Source: Aurantiochytrium sp. KH105 (taxonomy: Eukaryota > Sar > Bigyra > Thraustochytrida > Thraustochytriidae). Taken from it: a DNA stretch of 64,000 nt. Below are positions 1-13,200 of the stretch, in pieces. Under the pieces are notes generated by a model. It ran no database searches, was not told the DNA's origin, and saw only the letters and a list, made by a program, of their open reading frames with translations. A program made the position numbers and the translations under genes. The stretch covers positions 248,001 through 312,000 of the forward strand of contig BGKB01000012.1 in the NCBI GenBank assembly GCA_003116975.1. Direction: 5' to 3'. Numbering within the stretch: position 1 is the first letter of the stretch; the number at the start of each line of letters is the position of its first letter.

Positions 1-1211
1 CCGTGGACCCTTTTTTTTTTTTCCGTGTTCATCCTGTTTTCAGATTTCTCTCTCTCCCCCCCTAATGACAAATACCAGGGGCGATTCCGTAACTTGAAGT
101 AGTAGAGGCTGGCGAGTGGGTTTCGTTTGCGCTTGCCAGTGCAGACTCATGGCCAGCAAGCAAGCACAGGCGACCAAGCATCTTACCATAATGTAAATCG
201 AATTTTGCCTTCTTTTTTTTAGTGAGAAAAGTCACGTGTCAGTGTCGTAGCGGTTCAAACTTGTACACATTGCATCGTTGAGCCAGGCTAATTGAGGCTT
301 ATTGGATGGATATATTTACTATTTGCGACCTTTTCTTTTCCACGGCGATAGAGATCGACCAAGAAGGTCAAAGTAGCATGCAACACATTCATGAGATCAT
401 TAAGTACTCGACCAATGACGGCTTTGATGTGCTTGGCTGACAAACTTGAAAGAAGGAAGACGACAGAAGAAAGCGGCGTACTACGGTGTTCACTCAGCAA
501 GCGAAGTCAGCTGGCCAAAACGAAATGGTGCTCGCAGAGCAATCCGGCAAAAAGAAAAAAGGTGTTCGGCAGAAAAGTTAGCGCTCGACAAGCAATTTAG
601 AAAAAAAGAAAATTGGTGCTCGTAAAACAATCTGGCAGCAAAGCAACCACAGGCAGAGCATAGACAGCAAGTCGAGACAGTCATGAAATATGCGAATGCG
701 AACGCAAACGACTCTCGAGCGCTCCCGAAAGGTCCTGCCCAGGGCGCTGACGGTGGAAGATCATAGGAAGATCAATTGCGGCCAAAATTGGTATACAGTC
801 ACAGACGCGTGCTCCTGCCAATCTGATCCCATGAGGAACTCTTCATGCTCGATTCGCAAAAGATCTTGCGCGCGTGCCATTGATGCGCGTGGACGAGCGC
901 AGGCCTCTCGCCCGCCTTCCCCGTGACCCCTGCTGCGAAGAGCTCGCCTCTACAAATCTCGGGAGACCTTGCGAGGCCCACCTGAAGCGTGGCTCCGCGC
1001 CGGATAAGTTGGCATTCTCGGGGTCAATTTTTCACGCACGGGGAGAGAGAAAACCGCGCGCTCGCCAAGCAAATACGGCCTGCGAGCGCGAGCCCTTGGG
1101 CCGGCGGCGGCGGCGGCGGCAGCGCGAGGCAAGGGCCCTCCACGCGCTCGCGCGCAAGACCTGCACGTGCCGGCGCCCGCTGCGGCGCAGCTCGTTCGGC
1201 GGAGCAACGCC
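1..1211. other. 5' flank, no supported gene
   Basis: Only short, compositionally biased frames are open here. There is a T-run at about 10-22. Two imperfect copies of a roughly 30-base segment (about 525-555 and 612-642, both containing TGGTGCTCG and CAAT) lie before a GC-rich stretch that leads into the FYVE gene. No RNA gene or domain-bearing frame was recognised. Confidence 0.5.
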
Positions 1212-2663
1212 ATGAGCGAGCAAGGAGAAGCTGTCGCGGACATGGGCGGCGGGTGCGGCGCGGAGCCCGAGCAGCAGAACGAGGAGCAACTGCAGAACGA
1301 AGAGCAACAGCAAGCGGAGGATGGGGACGAGGACGAGAATGAGAAGGGAGCAAACAGACTGGCGGGGAAAGACGAGATGAGCGCGTCGGGTTCGCCCCCG
1401 CGCGAACCTGGACTTGCGGAATGGCGTGCACAAGCTCCGCCAGCCCTGCAAACAGCGTGCGAGCTTGAAGGTGGCGAAAGGACGCCTCTGAAGAAGAGCT
1501 TGCAGGGAACCAAGGACGACGACGATGTAAACACTGGTGAAACCGAAACGCCTTCGCCATTGCCACGCGTGATCCGTCTTGGCTCGGATGCTTCCGAAGA
1601 AGTCACCTCGTGGTACGCAGAAACCTTTTCCAACGAACTGACCGAGCTGAAGCGGTCGATCAAGAAAGCATCTAAATCTGCCAAACGAATGAGCCGTAGC
1701 CCTGATACAGGTAGTTCTCGACGAACAATTGGCAGTCTACCCACGTTGACGGGTACACCGAGAAGTCGTTCAAGCACCCAGGATTCTGGAGCCGCAGGAA
1801 GCTCTGGCGACCACGCATTAACCGCCCACTTTCGGGACGATGGCGCCGTGGATGACTTTGGGAGTAGTGCGAGTAGTGCGATGGCTACCAAGCTGGAGGT
1901 GGCGCTCATGGAAGCGCAAGAACATGCCGAAACGCAAGCTCGCGAAAAGGATTTGCTCGAGCAAAGACTCTTGTGCTTGGAAGAGATTGAGGAACTTCGA
2001 ATGAAACTTGCCACGTTCGAGCTCCAGGCAATCATGGAACAGCAGACGGACAGACTTGCGAGTGCTCCTCCGCGGTGGGCGAACGACGACGACACGATTT
2101 CGTGTCAGCGCTGCGAATTACCCTTTACATTTTTGCGACGGCGGCACCACTGCCGGCGTTGTGGTCGTTGTCTATGCGCAGAGTGCGCGCCGCGCGAGAA
2201 TCAGGCGCCTATTCCGCACTTTGGCTATCATACGCCCGTTCGCCAGTGCTTGGACTGCTTGCCTCCAGAAGACTCGGCACAGGCCAAGTCGCCCGCAAAG
2301 CAGGGTCTTGCGTTCACGAGCGTTGACAAGAAGCCGTACTCTAGCGCTGTGGATGGCATCCGACGCATGGAAAACACCTGTCTGCGCAATCCTACCTCGG
2401 AGAACCTTGTGTTGACGCTTCAGAGCTATGTGCACGCGGTGGAAAGGATTGCCAAGTCGGACTCGTTGCGGGATCGCGCCTTTCGCAGGCAGGCCCATGC
2501 GACGCTTCTTAAATCCATGCGCACGTTTTTGCAAATGCCCCAGGTGCAAGGCTGTATGCGCGACGAAAACACACAGCATGCGGCTCTTGTCGAGTCGGTC
2601 CTGACGCCTTCGACGCCTCCATCTCCGGCAGCACCGGCGACGGCTGCTGATGCTGAAACCTGA
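1212..2663 (+). CDS. FYVE zinc-finger protein
   Basis: A 483-residue protein with a complete FYVE domain at residues 289-349, which in this family binds phosphatidylinositol 3-phosphate on endosomes. Visible are the WxxD motif (W289, D292), the RRHHCR basic patch before the third Cys, and four Cys pairs (C298/C301, C314/C317, C322/C325, C346/C349) with the R-x-C near the last pair. Residues about 224-287 are charged and Leu-rich, probably a coiled coil that would dimerise the FYVE head. The first 220 residues are acidic, Ser-rich and probably disordered. The C-terminal about 95 residues after the finger look helical and are unassigned. The start is the ATG at 1212 (GCC before it); the frame is open a little further upstream but has no earlier ATG. 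The last 11 codons and the 3' flank are tandemly duplicated just downstream. FYVE identity is firm; cargo or partner is unknown. Confidence 0.9.
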   Translation: MSEQGEAVADMGGGCGAEPEQQNEEQLQNEEQQQAEDGDEDENEKGANRLAGKDEMSASGSPPREPGLAEWRAQAPPALQTACELEGGERTPLKKSLQGTKDDDDVNTGETETPSPLPRVIRLGSDASEEVTSWYAETFSNELTELKRSIKKASKSAKRMSRSPDTGSSRRTIGSLPTLTGTPRSRSSTQDSGAAGSSGDHALTAHFRDDGAVDDFGSSASSAMATKLEVALMEAQEHAETQAREKDLLEQRLLCLEEIEELRMKLATFELQAIMEQQTDRLASAPPRWANDDDTISCQRCELPFTFLRRRHHCRRCGRCLCAECAPRENQAPIPHFGYHTPVRQCLDCLPPEDSAQAKSPAKQGLAFTSVDKKPYSSAVDGIRRMENTCLRNPTSENLVLTLQSYVHAVERIAKSDSLRDRAFRRQAHATLLKSMRTFLQMPQVQGCMRDENTQHAALVESVLTPSTPPSPAAPATAADAET

Positions 2664-4688
<2,025 letters not shown>

Positions 4689-5708
4689 TTAAAGGCCTCG
4701 CATGAGGACAAAGTCGTGGATCGCAGCTCCAATCGGCGCACCGACCAGAGGACCAATCGTGTAGGTCCACCAGCCTCCCTTGGGACCAGGAAAGGCGATA
4801 TCACCCCAACCAGCGCCATACGCAACAATGCGGGGGCCAAGATCACGAGCCGGATTGTAGCAGGCCTGGTTGAGCGCAGCGAAGATGCAGACGTTGAGCA
4901 TGATGGTCATACCGACGCCAAAGGCCGCTGCGCCGGGGCTGAGGCGCATCTGGTTGCGAGCGTCGTTAAAGCTGCACACTGCGAACATGAGGATGGCGGT
5001 ACCAAGGACCTCGCAGCCAAAAGAGCCCGCGGCGTTGACGTGCTCGGTCGACCAGTTGGCGTCCGCAGAGACAAAGCCGGGGTTGGGAAAGTACATGCTG
5101 AGGAAGGAGGCCGACAATTCGCTGCCAAGCTCGCCGCGCACGATGCCTTTGGTCTCCTCGAAGGCTTCCAAACTAGTGCTCATGAGCAAGAGCACCACGG
5201 CGGCACCAAGGATGCAACCAACCATTTGTGCAGCCCAGTATGGGAGAATTTTCCAGGCGGGAAAGCCGTCGGGGCGGAAAAGAGCGAGCGCAAAGGTGAC
5301 GGCGGGGTTAATGTGTGCGCCCGAGACGGATGCGGTGGTCCAGATGGCAAAGGTGACGGTGAGGCCCCAGATGATGCCGACCTGGAAGAGGCCGGCTGTC
5401 GCGCCAAAGAGCGTCGCGGAGGCGTTCATGCCGCAGCCAAAAAAGATGAGGAAGAAGCAGCCGATGATCTCTGCGATGAGCTCGCGAATGAAGGTGGGCT
5501 TGCGCATCTCGTCGGGGGACTCGGTGGGGTCATCGCGCAGGCCAACGATAAAGGCGGCGTAGCGTTCCTGCAAGGTTGCTGGGCTCGATTTGGTGCTTTG
5601 GACTTCCTTCTCGTTGGCCTGAATGTGCATGCTCACAGCCTCTGGCGCCTCGGGGGTGACATGGGCGCCTTGCTGGCCCTGTCCGGCTTGCGTCTGCTCG
5701 TCAATCAT
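4689..5708 (-). CDS. Aquaglyceroporin (MIP family), paralogue 1
   Basis: A 339-residue six-helix channel of the major intrinsic protein family, expected to pass glycerol or other small solutes and water across a membrane. The two pore boxes are NPA (134-136, in SGAHINPAVT) and NPARD (285-289). The Asp after NPAR marks the glycerol-facilitator branch. W114 in IIWGL aligns with the selectivity-filter Trp48 of E. coli GlpF and R288 with Arg206. The position three before the second Asn, Phe in GlpF, is Ala282. A hydrophilic N-terminal tail of about 70 residues ends in PDEMRKPTFIREL, which is conserved in the two paralogues to the right. Start ATG at 5706-5708 matches theirs (MI-acidic). It is the most diverged of the three; its C terminus HDFVLMRGL is shared. 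Substrate is unproven. Confidence 0.93.
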   Translation of the reverse strand: MIDEQTQAGQGQQGAHVTPEAPEAVSMHIQANEKEVQSTKSSPATLQERYAAFIVGLRDDPTESPDEMRKPTFIRELIAEIIGCFFLIFFGCGMNASATLFGATAGLFQVGIIWGLTVTFAIWTTASVSGAHINPAVTFALALFRPDGFPAWKILPYWAAQMVGCILGAAVVLLLMSTSLEAFEETKGIVRGELGSELSASFLSMYFPNPGFVSADANWSTEHVNAAGSFGCEVLGTAILMFAVCSFNDARNQMRLSPGAAAFGVGMTIMLNVCIFAALNQACYNPARDLGPRIVAYGAGWGDIAFPGPKGGWWTYTIGPLVGAPIGAAIHDFVLMRGL

Positions 5709-6431
5709 CGTGCGACTTGTTTTTTGGCTAGCAGGCAGACGGGCACGCTCGCTCGCTGGCAGGCTGGCTGGCTGGCTAACGAGCGATCGCTTGGTCGCTC
5801 GGTTCTTTCGGTTTTCGGATTTGTTCTTGGATTGCGGTTTTGCCTGGTTGCCTCGGCCCGCGGCGCCGGGCGGGGCAGATTTCCTTTTCTTCCCTTCCCT
5901 TTTCTACTCACCCTCAAGTCTCTGTGAGGTTTCACCTTGGCCAGTTCTCTTTTCATTATCTCGGTAGCCCGGAAGTCGATCGACCCGCTTTCTGTCTGCT
6001 GCGCGACTGACAGTGACCGACAGGTGCGACGGGAAGTGCCTCTCGTCCCGTCCTGTCCCGTCTCATATTGTCTCGTCTCGTTTCGCTCGTGAAAATGTGA
6101 CTGTGCTATCGTCTCGTGCCGGCTCGCCTTGCTTGCGTTGCTGGAGGCCGGAAGCGGTGGCTTCTTCCTCTTTCTTCCTGTCCCTGGCTGCGCGCGTCGC
6201 GTCGCGTCGCCGGCCGGGCTCGCGTCGGAATTGGCTTTCAGCTCAGCCCCGCCGCCTCGCTGCGCGTATGCCATGCCTCCTGCGTATGCGCCGGGGCCGA
6301 ATCGCCTTCGCCTTGGCCTTGGCATTCACGCGCCAGGCTGCCAGAAGCGAGGACCCAAATGCATTCACGCGTAGTATCTAGGCACACAGGCAGACAGACA
6401 CCATGCTGCGCGCCTTGCCCGTGCACATCGC

Positions 6432-6457
6432 GAGCAGCAGCAGCAGCAGCAGCAGCG
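6432..6457. repeat. (CAG)n microsatellite
   Basis: About eight near-perfect trinucleotide units in the spacer upstream of aquaporin 1. Not inside a supported coding frame. Confidence 0.85.
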
Positions 6458-6779
6458 CGAGGATGCGTGCATCCATCCATGCATGATCCGGGCCCTTCTC
6501 GGGGTCAAGGATGCAGCGTGGCGCGGGCGATGGACAGAGCGATGATGAAGATACACGGACGAGGCGTGGCTCGGAACCGCCGCGGAGGCCGGGAGCCCGC
6601 GAACGTACCCGCCGGGGCGGCGGGCGGTCCAGAAGGCGGCGGCCGGATCGACCTGGCCGCGGCGGCGCCGTCCGAGACGATGCGTCGCCCTCCATCCCTC
6701 CCTCCCTCCCTCTCCCTCGACCTGGACCTCCCTCCGGCCCGGCGAACGGGGCGTCTGATGAGCCGCGCGCGCGCGAAGG

Positions 6780-6814
6780 CGAGGCGGGCGAGGCGAGGCG
6801 AGGCGAGGCGAGGG
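6780..6814. repeat. (GAGGC)n pentanucleotide tract
   Basis: About six GAGGC units. The same pentamer recurs at 11085-11106 in the next spacer, and the related GCGAC at about 18632-18664. Confidence 0.85.
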
Positions 6815-7029
6815 AAGTGTATTCGCCGCGAGCCACTTCGTGCGAGTGAGTTTTCGGCGCGAAGAGGCGGCAGAGGAGAAAGGAAGGAAGGAAAGAGGGG
6901 AAGAACAAGGCGGAGAAGAGGGATTCCCGAGCGTGAGTGAGGATCAGGACGGGCGGCATGGATGCATGATACGCGTGCCGCCGCCTCGGACCGCCCTCGC
7001 TCGCTCGCCGCGGCGACGCGACGCGACAC

Positions 7030-7060
7030 GCCAGCAGGCAGGCAGGCAGGCAGGCAGGCC
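7030..7060. repeat. (GGCA)n tetranucleotide tract
   Basis: Six or so GGCA units between GC-rich single-copy sequence; non-coding. Confidence 0.8.
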
Positions 7061-7394
7061 GAGCGCCGACCAGGCTCCGGCCGCCCCGCGCGGCACGCCG
7101 CAGCGAGATCGCTCCATTGGCCGCCGCAGACACAGACGGAGACACCGACCGACCGACAGTGGGCGACTGGCAAGCAGGCGAAAACACCCACGTGCACAGA
7201 GCGGCCGGTCCGGCGGGTCCAGAGACGCGGGCTGTGGGGTATCCTTGCTGAGGCAGGCGGGTCCGGTCTTCCCCGAGGCTGCTTTGCTTTCCTTTCTGTT
7301 TTGCCGTGCCTTGCTTTGCCTTCACCGCTGCTGCTGCAAGTACTAACGCCTCTCCTCGCTCCCCAGGCGGCGCCGGAGCGACCGCCAGACAGCG

Positions 7395-7446
7395 TCTCTC
7401 CCCTCCCCTCCCCTCCCCTCCCCTCCCCTCCCCTCCCCTCCCCTCC
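7395..7446. repeat. (CCCCT)n pentanucleotide tract
   Basis: About ten uninterrupted CCCCT units. The strand is purely pyrimidine over about 50 bases, a polypurine/polypyrimidine tract that can adopt triplex-like structures. Confidence 0.93.
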
Positions 7447-8019
7447 GCGCCGCCTCGCCGCCGTCCAGTGCGTCGGCGGCAATGCTTCGAGTGCTCGTGT
7501 CGCAGGCACTCGTGTCGCGCGCCTACGTGCAGTCTGCGTGCGCCCAGAGGGAAGGGAAGAAGAGGCCGGCCAGGCGGTGCCAGGCGGCGCGGGGAGGGAG
7601 AAGAAGGCAGGCGGGCAGGGAAGTCTGCGCTGCACGCGGCTCGGGAAGCGCCGAATCCGGTCGGCGGGGACAGAGCAGGGAGGGCGAGGGGGCGAGGGCG
7701 AGCCAGCGTGACGGCAGCGGCACGGCCAGCTGCGCTGCGCTGCTCTGCGGTGCGCTGCTGCTGCTGCTGTGGTGCGCTGATGCTGCGCGGGGGTTCAGGC
7801 TTGGGATGGCGGGAAAGGATCGCGGCGGCGCGCCGACAAAGCCCCTTGGCGGGGAGAAGTCGAGGGAGGCGAGTCCGGAGCTCGAGAGCGGCGGAGGCGG
7901 CAGCAGGAGCAGGAGGAGGCGGAGCATTGAATGAAAGCGTAGCAAAGGAAAGCGAGGTTGCGCGGATGGTCATTGTCGCGCGAGAGAAAGAAAAGCCCGG
8001 CAGGGTTGCGATGGACATG

Positions 8020-8690
8020 CCATGCCGATCGATGGTCCTGCCGCGCAGAGGAGCAAGATCAAACCAAAGCAGCATGGTTTGGGATGATCATTGCAGTGCG
8101 AGCAAGAAAGGATTTGGCAATGCATGTCGATGATGGCCGTGGCGCACAGACTGCTTCGAAAATCGTCGATGATGATGGATTTATCAGCCGCAGGATAACA
8201 GCAAAGTAGCCTGGGATAGTCTTCGTTGCACGAGGAGGAAGAGCACGACAGAATTCGATAGACGAGTCGATCAATGATGGATGTGGCGCGCAGATGATGG
8301 TCACCAAATAGAAGCAGCGAAAAAAGGAGGGTCAAATCAAAAGCAAAGCAACGTCAGCCTTGGATGATGGCCTCGACGCCTGCAGCAGAAAGAGAATCGA
8401 AGCGAAGCAAAAATTGTAGCATCGGAGGGTCCTCGTCGATTGGCGTGGTGATTTTAATGATGATCGTGGCACACAGATGCTGATCATCATCGACAGCGAC
8501 AACAGCAGCGAAGACAAAAGAAGGATCGAAGCAAAGCAACGTCACCTTTCGACGATGGCCTTGAAGCCTGCAGCAAAGAGAATCAAAGCAAAGCAGAAAT
8601 TGTTGGTCCTCGTCGAGCGCACTGCAGGATCTGAATGAAGATAATCGACGATTGTGTGCCATGGTGCGCAGAAAGAGCTCTAGAGATCCG
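8020..8690. repeat. Decayed tandem repeat, unit about 145-195 bases
   Basis: Four degenerate copies are marked by variants of GTGGCGCACAGA at 8139, 8283, 8466 and 8662, each near GATGATGG-type sequence. The last two copies align well over about 90-100 bases (8341-8440 against 8529-8617, both beginning AAGCAAAGCAACGTCA and ending GGTCCTCGTCGA). Non-coding by appearance. Confidence 0.7.
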
Positions 8691-9037
8691 ACGACGACGA
8701 CGACAAATCGTCAGCAACGAGACCACAGCAGCAGTAGCAGAAGATCAATGAGGAGGCGGAGGAGTGGATAGATACGGGAGATAACTTATTAGATAGCAAA
8801 CAGCACACAGCGCAGGGGTGACGGGTCGTTGGCGAGGAAGACGAGGACGAGGAACTGCAAATAAATGTGGAGCAGGTCTTTTCACCTTCATACTTCGGGT
8901 CTTCCTTGTGTGGAGAAGAAAGCACCCCGGCGCGCGACAGAGAGTTGAAGAGCAGAGGCGGTCAATCCGGGAAGCGTCTCGCCAGGACCGAGCCTCTGCG
9001 CAAAGGAAAAGGTCTTAGAGGTTTCCGCCCGAGCGAC

Positions 9038-10060
9038 TTAGAGGCCGCGCATGAGCACGAAGTCGTGCATGGCACCGCCAATGGGCGCGCCGATCATGGG
9101 GCCAATGGTGTAGACCCACCAGCCAGCCTTGGGACCCGGGAAAGCCATCTCACCCCAGCCGGCGCAAGCAGCAAGGATGCGGGGGCCGAGGTCACGGGCA
9201 GGGTTGTAGCCGGCCTGGTTGATAGCGCCAAAGAGAGCGACGTTGAGAACAATGATCATGCCAACACCGAAGGCAGCAGCGGCAGGCGGAAGGCGGAGCT
9301 GGTTGCGGGGGTCGTTGAGGGAAAGGACGGTGAACATGAGCATGGCCGTGCCGAGGATCTCGCAGCCAAGGGAGCCCGCGGTGGAGACGGTGCTGTAGTC
9401 CCAGTTCTCAGTGGCGGTGCGGAAGCCCGGGTTGGGGTAGTACATGGAGAAGATGGAGGCCGAGGACTCGCTGCCGAGCATGCCGCGCTCAAGGCCGTTG
9501 GTGAGCTCGTAGGCCTCGATCGAGGAGCCAAGGATGGTGTACACGGCGCCGGCGCCGACAAAGCAGCCGGCAATCTGCACGATCCAGTACGGGAGCACCT
9601 TCCAGAAGGGGAAGTCCTCGGGGCGGAGGAGGGCGAGCGCAAGGCTGACGGCAGGGTTGATGTGAGCGCCCGAGACCGAGCCGGTGGTCCAAATGGCCAT
9701 GATGACGGCGAAGCCCCAGATAACGGAGACCTGGAAGAGGCCAGACGAGGCGCCAAAGGCGGTGGCGGTGCCGTTCATGCCGCAGCCGTAGAGGATGAGG
9801 ACGAAGCAGCCCATGAACTCACCGATGAGCTCGCGGGTGAAGGTGGGCGTGCGCATCTCATCCGGGGAGCCGGTGGGATCGCAGCGGAGGGCCTGGATGA
9901 AGCTGGTGTAGCGCTTCTGAAAGCTCGAGGGGCCCATGCTGTCATCATCGACGGGAGCCATCTGCTTCTCGCTGATGTTGATGCTCACGGGCTCGTTCAT
10001 GCGCATGGAGCCCTGGCCCACCTGGGCACTGTTGGCCGGCTGGTCGTCCGCTCCGATCAT
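9038..10060 (-). CDS. Aquaglyceroporin (MIP family), paralogue 2
   Basis: A 340-residue six-helix channel with NPA at 135-137 and NPARD at 286-290. The Asp after NPAR is typical of glycerol facilitators. The N-terminal tail MIGADDQ is nearly identical to that of paralogue 3 (MIGADEGQ), and the motif DPTGSPDEMRTPTFTREL before the first helix is shared by all three. This copy and paralogue 3 are clearly each other's closest relatives in the window. W115 (in VIWGF) and R289 are the expected pore-constriction residues; the position three before the second Asn is Ala283 rather than an aromatic. Start ATG at 10058-10060, stop TAA at 9038. It is one of three same-strand copies, so tandem duplication is the likely origin. 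Solute specificity cannot be read from sequence alone. Confidence 0.94.
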   Translation of the reverse strand: MIGADDQPANSAQVGQGSMRMNEPVSINISEKQMAPVDDDSMGPSSFQKRYTSFIQALRCDPTGSPDEMRTPTFTRELIGEFMGCFVLILYGCGMNGTATAFGASSGLFQVSVIWGFAVIMAIWTTGSVSGAHINPAVSLALALLRPEDFPFWKVLPYWIVQIAGCFVGAGAVYTILGSSIEAYELTNGLERGMLGSESSASIFSMYYPNPGFRTATENWDYSTVSTAGSLGCEILGTAMLMFTVLSLNDPRNQLRLPPAAAAFGVGMIIVLNVALFGAINQAGYNPARDLGPRILAACAGWGEMAFPGPKAGWWVYTIGPMIGAPIGGAMHDFVLMRGL

Positions 10061-11633
10061 TCTTCTTGCTTGGTTTGGCTTGCTTTAGCTTTGTGCTTGG
10101 CTCGAGGCTTGCTGCTGCTGTTGCTTGCGAGCTCGGAGGATGTGGATTTGGCTTCGGATGTTGCGGGTTTGCCTTCGAGGTCCCGGCGCTCGCTCGCTCG
10201 ATCTGCTGCCGGCCGAGTCCAGTGTTCGCCTGCCTGGACTGCCGCCCGCTTTTGTCTCTGGCCCCGCACAACAACGGCTGCCTGGCACGTGAGAGAGAGA
10301 GTGAGTGAGTGGACGCGTGAAAGGGTGAGAGTGAGACGCGCCCCTCTCAGCCGCCACCAGAGAGAGAGAGGTACCAGCCTGCTGGCTTGCTGTGCCTGCC
10401 TGCATGCAGCATGTGTGTCTTGGAAAGCAGAGGGGCAGCGCGCGCCGCGAAGACTGGTCCCGCCTGCTGGAAGGAAGAACAGGAGAAAGAAGCGCGGCAC
10501 GCAGAGAGCAAAAGAAGCCCGGACGCCCCCTCCCTCGCCCTCTCCCTCCGCAGCCCTCGGCCCCTGAGGCCGGCCGACCAACGCACGCGCCCTGGGCGAC
10601 GCGACGAGGCGAGGCGTGACCTGGCCTGGCCTTGGCTCGCGAGCTTGGCTTGGCTTGGCTTGGCTGCGCCTCGGCACGAGCTGTCGTGCCGCGGCTGCGG
10701 CGGCGGGTGCGCCTGTTCGCCTCCCAAACAAACTCTCAGAAGCGCGGGGAAATGGACCAGGCGCGCTGAAGCCGCACAAGCAGGCGCGCGCCGCCAGTGG
10801 GGATCGGCGGTGCGCGTCTCCCTGCAAAGCGCGGGAAGAAAAGGAAGAAAAGAAAAGGAAGAAAGGAAGGAAGGCGGGGGAAGAGGAAGGCGCGGAAGGG
10901 AAGGCGGGAAGTGGAAGGAAGGGCGCCTTCTTCCTACAGCGGCGACGCGACGCCGGCCTCGCTCCCGGCGCAGCAGTAGCAGCACAGCAGCAGCGGCAAG
11001 AACGACGCGTGCATGGACGCACGCAGGCATCACACGCATGCCATCAGGCGAGCTTCTGCTCCGCTGCGGCTCGAGATCGCGCGTGAGGCGAGGCGAGGCG
11101 AGGCGACGGGCGTGAAACGCAGGGCTCGGCTGGCCAGGTTCGCACGGGCTAAGCAGCCTGGCCTAGCTCAGACTATCGGCTGCGAGTCAAATTCGGGGCG
11201 AATGGACGCAGCATGGGTGCATGGATGGACGATGGACGATGGATGGCCTGGAACGAGGCGCTGGGCCTGGGAAACGACGTGACAGCAGGCGGCCGAGAAG
11301 CAGGAGGGAAGCTGGCTAGCTTGCAGCCGCTCCGGCCCTGGTCGTCCACCTTCCAAGCGCGCCTGCTCCAGCCGAGAGTCCGCAAGGCGACGCGGCGCCG
11401 CGAGCCGTCCCTCTCTCTCTCCCTCCCCCGGGCAGCCTCCCACGCCGCTGCGTCCGTCCACCATCCTCCCTCCCCATGCGCGGCGGCGTACGCGGGCGCG
11501 CACTTGCAGGCGTCCGAGATCCTCGCAGCCTGCCTGCTGTTGCTGCTGCTTGCCCAGACTGACTGACGGTGAGTGAATGACTGCGAATGACCGCCCGCCA
11601 ACCACGAATCGGTGCGCTCTCTCCGCTCGATCA

Positions 11634-11660
11634 CTCATTCATTCATTCATTCATTCATTC
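11634..11660. repeat. (CATT)n microsatellite
   Basis: About six to seven CATT units. A longer tract of the same motif lies at about 21325-21375 upstream of aquaporin 3. Confidence 0.9.
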
Positions 11661-11950
11661 TCTCTCTTTCACAAGCGGGCCGCGGGGGGGGGCGAGAAGA
11701 AAGTGCTCTCCCTCGCTTCATCCCTCCCTCCGCACGAGCGAGCACGCACGGCGGCGCACCGCGGCGGCGGCCGAGGGCGCAAGACGAGCCGCGCGGGCGG
11801 GCGAGACGAGCGTGACGAGCCGCGCGCGAGGCACGTTTTGTGCGCGGCGCGGGTCGCGTCGCCGGCCCGGTGTGAGACGGTCCGGAAGGCGGCGGCGACG
11901 CGGCGCCCGCGGAAAGCTGGGCCGGTCGCGCCGAGCGGCCGCGACTTCCT

Positions 11951-13200
11951 GCGCGCACACCGCGCGTATGCGACTGCAAGCTGGCAGCTCCGGCCGCCCT
12001 GCTTGCTGTGGGGAAGGACGGCAGTGGGGGAAAGAAAGAGGCGCGGGAGGGCAGCCTGCCGGCCGGCCCGGCCTGCCAGGCCTGCTGCCGCGTGCGTGCG
12101 TGCGTGCGTGGCTGGTTTGTCGCGGTTGGGCGGGTGCAAAGCGTGCGAGCGCGCGAGGCGTCGGTGCCCCGAGGTCTCAATTGTGCAGAAGGCCCGGGTG
12201 CCCGCAGAGCCCGCGAGGAAGGAGAGTGGGCCACGTGCAACGCGCGCGTCGCGTCGCCGACGCCCTGCGCCGTGAGGGTGAGTGTAATCAAGTAGCTGCT
12301 CGGACAGAATAGCATGCATGTGCACGCCGGAAGTTTGAAATGCTTGTGTGAAAGCTATGCAAAGCTAGAGCGAACCTTGGTCAGCGAGGCGACATTCATC
12401 TTGAAAATCACGAGGTGCAAGTTTCACACCAGGTCCGAGCTCCGAGGCCGCAAATTGCTCCCAAACGGAGCCATTTCCTGGCTAGGGAACCTGAAAAAAG
12501 GACAATGAAGAAGCTTGCATGCACGCGGACTAGCTTGCATTTCAACTGCTACGCTGGTTGCTTGGATGGTGTGCTGGCTGGTTGGCTGGTGAACGGCTGG
12601 GCGCACGCGCATAAAGGCGGTTGGAAATTGCAAAGGGCTGTGCATGTAAGCAAGAAGAGGAAAGAAAAGGAAAAGCCGACGAAAGGGGCGCCGAACGAGC
12701 CGTCCCTGATCCATTCAGCCCACTCCCTCAAAAGGGAAAAAGACTGGTCGGTCGATCGGTCGGTCAGCGTTGATAACAAAATCGGTGCAGATGTCAAGCA
12801 TGCTGTAATGCCATGGAGGCTGGCAATGCAAGAGTAAAGAGACAAGCAAGGCCGCATCGAATTTATAAGAGCCAGCTTGATTGCAATCCGGGGCTAGAAT
12901 TGCATCCGATTGTCGAAGAAGGCACTCGTCTCGAGCGGGTCAGGTGTAAGGTTATGAAGAGCCTTTCTCCTCTCTCAATCTCCTACTAGGGCCTGGCGAC
13001 CTCTCCCTGTTGCGCGCTCGGTCTTCCCAGAAGGCCGATCGTGCATCCCATTGGCGGGTCGGTTGGCTGGTTAGTTTCCCTCCACATGCACCCGAGCGGC
13101 GCGGTCCTGGCGCTCGCCGGTCGCTCGCCAAGGCTGGTTCGCTCTCCCCGCGTATGCCACCGCTTCGTACTAGTCGCCGCGCGCACACCGCACGTATGCC
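11951..13200 (+). repeat. Dispersed pair of a 21-base element containing CGTATGC
   Basis: 11951-11971 and 13178-13198 match at 20 of 21 positions (GCGCGCACACCGC, then G or A, then CGTATGC). Looser similarity continues for about 40 bases to AGCTCCGGCC in both. The interval given spans the pair; the sequence between is not part of the element. Confidence 0.7.

Larger units (their letters stand above)
5709..9037. other. Hyper-GC spacer between aquaporins 1 and 2
   Basis: No supported gene. The frames here are Arg/Ala/Pro-rich translations of GC-rich simple sequence on both strands. The stretch carries CAG, CCCT, GAGGC, GGCA and CCCCT tracts and two CGTATGC motifs (6265, 6283). Near the right end is a decayed tandem repeat (about 8020-8690). 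AATAAA on the + strand at 8860-8865 lies in the 3' flank of aquaporin 2. Confidence 0.6.

Noticed and set aside
7341-7366. TACTAAC followed by CAG, like a branch point and 3' splice site; TACTAAC also at 26542
   Set aside because: No matching donor or coding exon on that strand. A shared string of about 15 bases is expected by chance in a window of this size.
6378-8075. 565-codon minus-strand frame in the aquaporin 1/2 spacer
   Set aside because: It runs through CAG, GAGGC, GGCA and CCCCT tracts and has no domain-like region; an artefact of GC-rich repeats.
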